From the NCBI GenBank assembly GCA_016931665.1, contig JAFGEH010000040.1, positions 1-8,098 on the forward strand: a stretch of 8,098 nt of DNA, written 5' to 3'. The notes under the pieces are model-generated. The model had not been told where the DNA came from. It searched no databases and saw nothing but the letters and a program-made list of their open reading frames with translations. The DNA comes from Candidatus Cloacimonadota bacterium. Its GTDB lineage: Bacteria > Cloacimonadota > Cloacimonadia > Cloacimonadales > TCS61. Shown in pieces: positions 5,391 through 8,098 of the stretch. Numbering within the stretch: position 1 is the first letter of the stretch; each line of letters starts with the position of its first letter. A program made the translations under genes and the position numbers.

Positions 5391-8098
5391 CTATTCCTGT
5401 ATTATAATGACCGGGCGCACAACTCCAGCCCTGATCTGGGTATGGCCGTTCAGATAACACCACTTGCCGTTATGGGCTTGCAGTATCTGCTGGTATTGGC
5501 CGTTCATGGTAAAATTGCCGAAACCCTCTGTCAGTATTATCGGAAAGGGGATATCTTCATTTCCCGTGAGTGCTACTCCGATTTCAGTACCGATAAATTC
5601 CACCAGCTGGCGGTTATTCAGTGAAGAGGCAATAACTCCTCCGGCTTTCTTCTGTTGGGCTCGTTTCAGAAAGTCCAGATCAACTGTACCGTTCACAACC
5701 AGGATCTTACCAGCAGCATCGATATCTTTGAGGGTAGCTGTTTCGATATAACTTAACTCACCCCAGCTGATGGAGCCAAAACCAATCCTACCTTGAATTT
5801 GGGTGCCTTCATACTCAACAAGAGCAGAAATACCCTGATTTACCAATTTGATTATTCCAGATACCCCGGTCTTCATTTCGAAGGGCTGTTTATCGTATTT
5901 GATGGTTACCAGGCCTGTTACAGTATTTATTTCCCGGATTGTACCCGTACCGGGCGCGCTCACAACCCGGGGATGTTTACCGTCAAATAGCCTGCTGGCC
6001 AGGGGTTCACCGGCATAAACGAAATCGCCTGTAATCTTCTTCATATATCGGGGCAGTAATCTGGGCTCGATATTCAGTCGTTTGGCCACATCCACTTTTA
6101 CCGGCCTGGTTGAATAGTCCTGAATTTCCCGTAAAATGATAGTGCCTGATTCTATATTGATTTTTTCTATCCTGCCCCGGACCGGTGATTCGTAGAAGAA
6201 ATGCTGGAACTGGATCTCATCGAGCAATCGCCGGCTGCCCACTTCAACGATATGCTGGCCATATTTTACTTCTTCACCTTCCCTGATCAGCAGGGAAGAG
6301 GGCAGATTTTCAGGTGTCAGTTTCAGATAGGTTTTGTCGAAGAGGGTAAGAACATAAATTCTGGGAGGATCATAGATATTCCTGCCGATGACGGTTTCAG
6401 GAGAAACTGTTTCACCTGCTTCCACCAGAATCTCGCCCGGATAGGGCAGTTTTATCTCCAGCAGTTGTTTCCCGATGCGGACCAGCCTATCCGGCAGCAG
6501 GATGCGGAAAGTATCCTCTACGGAGGGAATTGCTTCTTCGGTATCAAACAGGTTCAGGACTTGCTGCTCGCTGCTGAAATCGGGGGAGATCCGGGCATCG
6601 ACGAGGATGGGAAGATCCGTGTGGAATTCATATTGCTGGTGTTCAGAATTCAGATAAAAACCCTTTTTGAGGTCGATTTTAATCTTTCTCTCATCCTTTT
6701 TCCCATTATTAAGATAAATAAAATCACCCGTCATGATCCGAATATCTTCCTGTTGCCCATTACTTGACATCTGAATATCCATTACAGGCTGATCGGGCTT
6801 CCAGCGGTTGGAAACAGGTCTGAGAATCATACCGAGTTTTTCGTAGCATGATTCCATTAACAGCCGGGAAGCCAGTGTTTCCTGAACTGAACTCAGTTTA
6901 CCCAGATGAGGTGATATAAAGTGCCGGTCACGCCAGATCTCGGTGATGCCTTCCGGTTCCAGCCCGTCCAGGACCATCACCAGAGCCTGCTTGGGATCTG
7001 CGGCATGGGAAATTGCTCCACCGGCTCCGATCATCAGATTGATATCGTACATGTGAAACTCTTTCTTATCAAGTTCCTGCTCGAAATAGAAAGCCTGGGT
7101 TATCTTTTCCAGGTCCTGCCGGTTTTTGGCCAGTTTATCCAGGAACCCCAACTCACGTTTTTTAAAATTCATCTCCAGATGCTGTTTCCGGGAAAGGCGC
7201 AGAGCTTCGCGCACTATGGCCTGTTCAATGATTATCTGATAAGAAGATTCTGGTACAAAGGTTGGATACAGCATCTTATTGGCAATGTAATCGCGGATAT
7301 AATCTTCAGGCAGGGAAGCAGGCAGCCATCTGCTGATCATTTCATAACCGGCATCCTTAAAAACGTTGGCAATACTGTAACTCATGCCGTAATTAGCACT
7401 CACTGTACGGAAATAACTGCCCAGGATATTGGAAAATATATCTGTGGTAGCTCCCCCGATATCAACACTCATGATGTTCTGGTTAATTTTCTCACTCAGC
7501 AGCTGCAGGGCTTTAATCACTCCCAGCGGGGTAGGAATGATGTCGTCAGCCACCAGGCCTTTCAGGTAATTGTAACCGGGAGCCTGCTCCATCACATTAT
7601 CCATAAAGAGCTTGTGGATTTTCTCCCGTGCCGGTGTGAGATTCTCCTCCGTCATGCTGGGCCGGAGATTAGGTACCAGATAAAGGTCAAAGCGTTCCTG
7701 GAATAAACCGCTAATATAGGGCTGAGCTGAGGTATTGCCGGCGAATATCAGCGGGATATGACGCTTTTCTCCGAATTTGGGACTGGGATCTGCCAGTTGC
7801 AGGATTTCTCCCATTCTCAGCAGGGAAGAAACAGCCCCGCTATCAATGCCCCCACACATCAGAATGATATCAGGATGAAGCAGGTGCATGACCTGCATCT
7901 GCTCCAGGGAAGACCTTTTATCATCTATGGCCAGGGTATCCAGAATAACACCTCCTGCCCCGAAAGCCGCCCTTTCTCCGCTGCCGGCTGAATCAAAAAG
8001 AGTCAAACCTATTACCAGTATCTGGAGACCACCCCCGGCACTGCTGGTGGTCAGATAAACTGTATCAGGCTGAAGCTGCAGTAGGGATTTGTTTTCAT
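5391..8098 (-). CDS. Glutamate-mutase-L (GlmL/MutL) family ATPase with long C-terminal extension, N-terminus outside window
   Basis: The frame is open to the right edge, giving 901 visible residues; the TTG at 8006 is internal. The first about 440 residues match the GlmL/MutL family (PF13941), an ASKHA-fold ATPase encoded beside B12-dependent glutamate mutase (GlmS/GlmE) and thought to act as its chaperone or reactivase. It is unrelated to mismatch-repair MutL. Visible marks are TSSAGGGLQILVIGL (17-31), RAAFGAGGVILD (43-54), IILMCGGIDSG (77-87), PLIFAGN (115-121), VDIGGATTDIFS (211-222, the phosphate-2-like ASKHA motif) and MIGAGGAISHA (355-365) followed by HFISPHLGKLS. About 100 N-terminal residues, including the first phosphate motif, are probably missing. 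Residues from about 440 to 901 are an extension not present in ordinary GlmL. It is rich in G-x-V-x-x-G turns of barrel-sandwich or lipoyl-like folds, with a separate C-terminal module. The methyltransferase gene follows after three bases. MutL identity is firm; the extension's function is unknown. Confidence 0.88.
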   Translation of the reverse strand, partial: ENKSLLQLQPDTVYLTTSSAGGGLQILVIGLTLFDSAGSGERAAFGAGGVILDTLAIDDKRSSLEQMQVMHLLHPDIILMCGGIDSGAVSSLLRMGEILQLADPSPKFGEKRHIPLIFAGNTSAQPYISGLFQERFDLYLVPNLRPSMTEENLTPAREKIHKLFMDNVMEQAPGYNYLKGLVADDIIPTPLGVIKALQLLSEKINQNIMSVDIGGATTDIFSNILGSYFRTVSANYGMSYSIANVFKDAGYEMISRWLPASLPEDYIRDYIANKMLYPTFVPESSYQIIIEQAIVREALRLSRKQHLEMNFKKRELGFLDKLAKNRQDLEKITQAFYFEQELDKKEFHMYDINLMIGAGGAISHAADPKQALVMVLDGLEPEGITEIWRDRHFISPHLGKLSSVQETLASRLLMESCYEKLGMILRPVSNRWKPDQPVMDIQMSSNGQQEDIRIMTGDFIYLNNGKKDERKIKIDLKKGFYLNSEHQQYEFHTDLPILVDARISPDFSSEQQVLNLFDTEEAIPSVEDTFRILLPDRLVRIGKQLLEIKLPYPGEILVEAGETVSPETVIGRNIYDPPRIYVLTLFDKTYLKLTPENLPSSLLIREGEEVKYGQHIVEVGSRRLLDEIQFQHFFYESPVRGRIEKINIESGTIILREIQDYSTRPVKVDVAKRLNIEPRLLPRYMKKITGDFVYAGEPLASRLFDGKHPRVVSAPGTGTIREINTVTGLVTIKYDKQPFEMKTGVSGIIKLVNQGISALVEYEGTQIQGRIGFGSISWGELSYIETATLKDIDAAGKILVVNGTVDLDFLKRAQQKKAGGVIASSLNNRQLVEFIGTEIGVALTGNEDIPFPIILTEGFGNFTMNGQYQQILQAHNGKWCYLNGHTQIRAGVVRPVIIIQE
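5395..5398 (-). promoter_or_regulatory. Ribosome-binding site for the methyltransferase gene
   Basis: AGGA on the minus strand, seven bases before the ATG at 5387, overlapping the last sense codons of the MutL-like gene just before its TAG stop. It is weaker than the other ribosome sites in this window, and the three-base gap suggests that ribosomes reinitiate after the upstream gene. Confidence 0.55.

Noticed and set aside
6201..6767. 188-codon plus-strand open frame opposite the MutL extension
   Set aside because: Composition and lack of domain features indicate a shadow of the minus-strand gene. The minus-strand reading has clear barrel-like motifs and continues the same protein.
6921..7706. 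261-codon plus-strand open frame opposite the MutL-like gene
   Set aside because: It lies wholly antisense to a well-conserved ATPase core, has no recognisable domain and shows no ribosome site or neighbours; it is a shadow frame.
5391..8006. TTG at 8006 as the start of the MutL-like gene
   Set aside because: The preceding in-frame residues 17-30 (TSSAGGGLQILVIG) match the conserved MutL family segment, so the gene extends past the right edge.
5391..8098. DNA mismatch-repair MutL
   Set aside because: The name is shared but the motifs are not: there is no GHKL ATP site, and VDIGGATTDIFS belongs to the ASKHA-type glutamate-mutase-L family.
1..8098. Mobile elements, CRISPR array, tRNA or riboswitch
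   Set aside because: Nearly every base is inside a recognised gene, and I found no direct repeats with spacers, transposase motifs, tRNA-like folds or long leader.

Overview
The window is almost completely coding. It holds six protein genes in two convergent blocks, and both blocks run off the window edges. There are no RNA genes, insertion sequences, CRISPR arrays or long non-coding stretches; the gaps between genes are 27, 58 and 3 bases. Base composition looks balanced by eye. Shine-Dalgarno sites are clear (GGGAGG, AAAGGAGG) and genes are tightly coupled by TGATG and ATGA overlaps, so this is a compact bacterial chromosome rather than a phage or plasmid. An exported small protein of VirK type and a B12-enzyme-associated MutL protein suggest an anaerobic or fermentative bacterium, possibly of a candidate phylum related to the FCB group. 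That placement is only an impression.

Left block (plus strand, 1-1427): the C-terminal part of a HerA/DUF87-type DNA-translocating ATPase is followed, with a one-base overlap, by a small secreted protein resembling the VirK family. The ATPase's P-loop and its upstream partner gene lie outside the window.

Right block (minus strand, 8098 down to 1455): a very large protein of the glutamate-mutase-L (GlmL/MutL, ASKHA-fold ATPase) family, missing its first residues, carries an unusual C-terminal extension of about 460 residues rich in barrel-like motifs. Three bases downstream is a THUMP-domain RNA methyltransferase of the RlmL/YpsC type. After 58 bases come tldD and tldE, overlapping by ATGA, which encode the two subunits of the TldD/TldE zinc peptidase. 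This looks like one transcription unit, possibly with an internal start before tldD. The four genes share no obvious pathway.

Most interesting are the long extension on the MutL-type protein, with two repeat-like segments and a separate C-terminal module, and the pairing of a HerA-like ATPase with a VirK-like exported protein at the left edge. The remaining genes are ordinary housekeeping members of their families.
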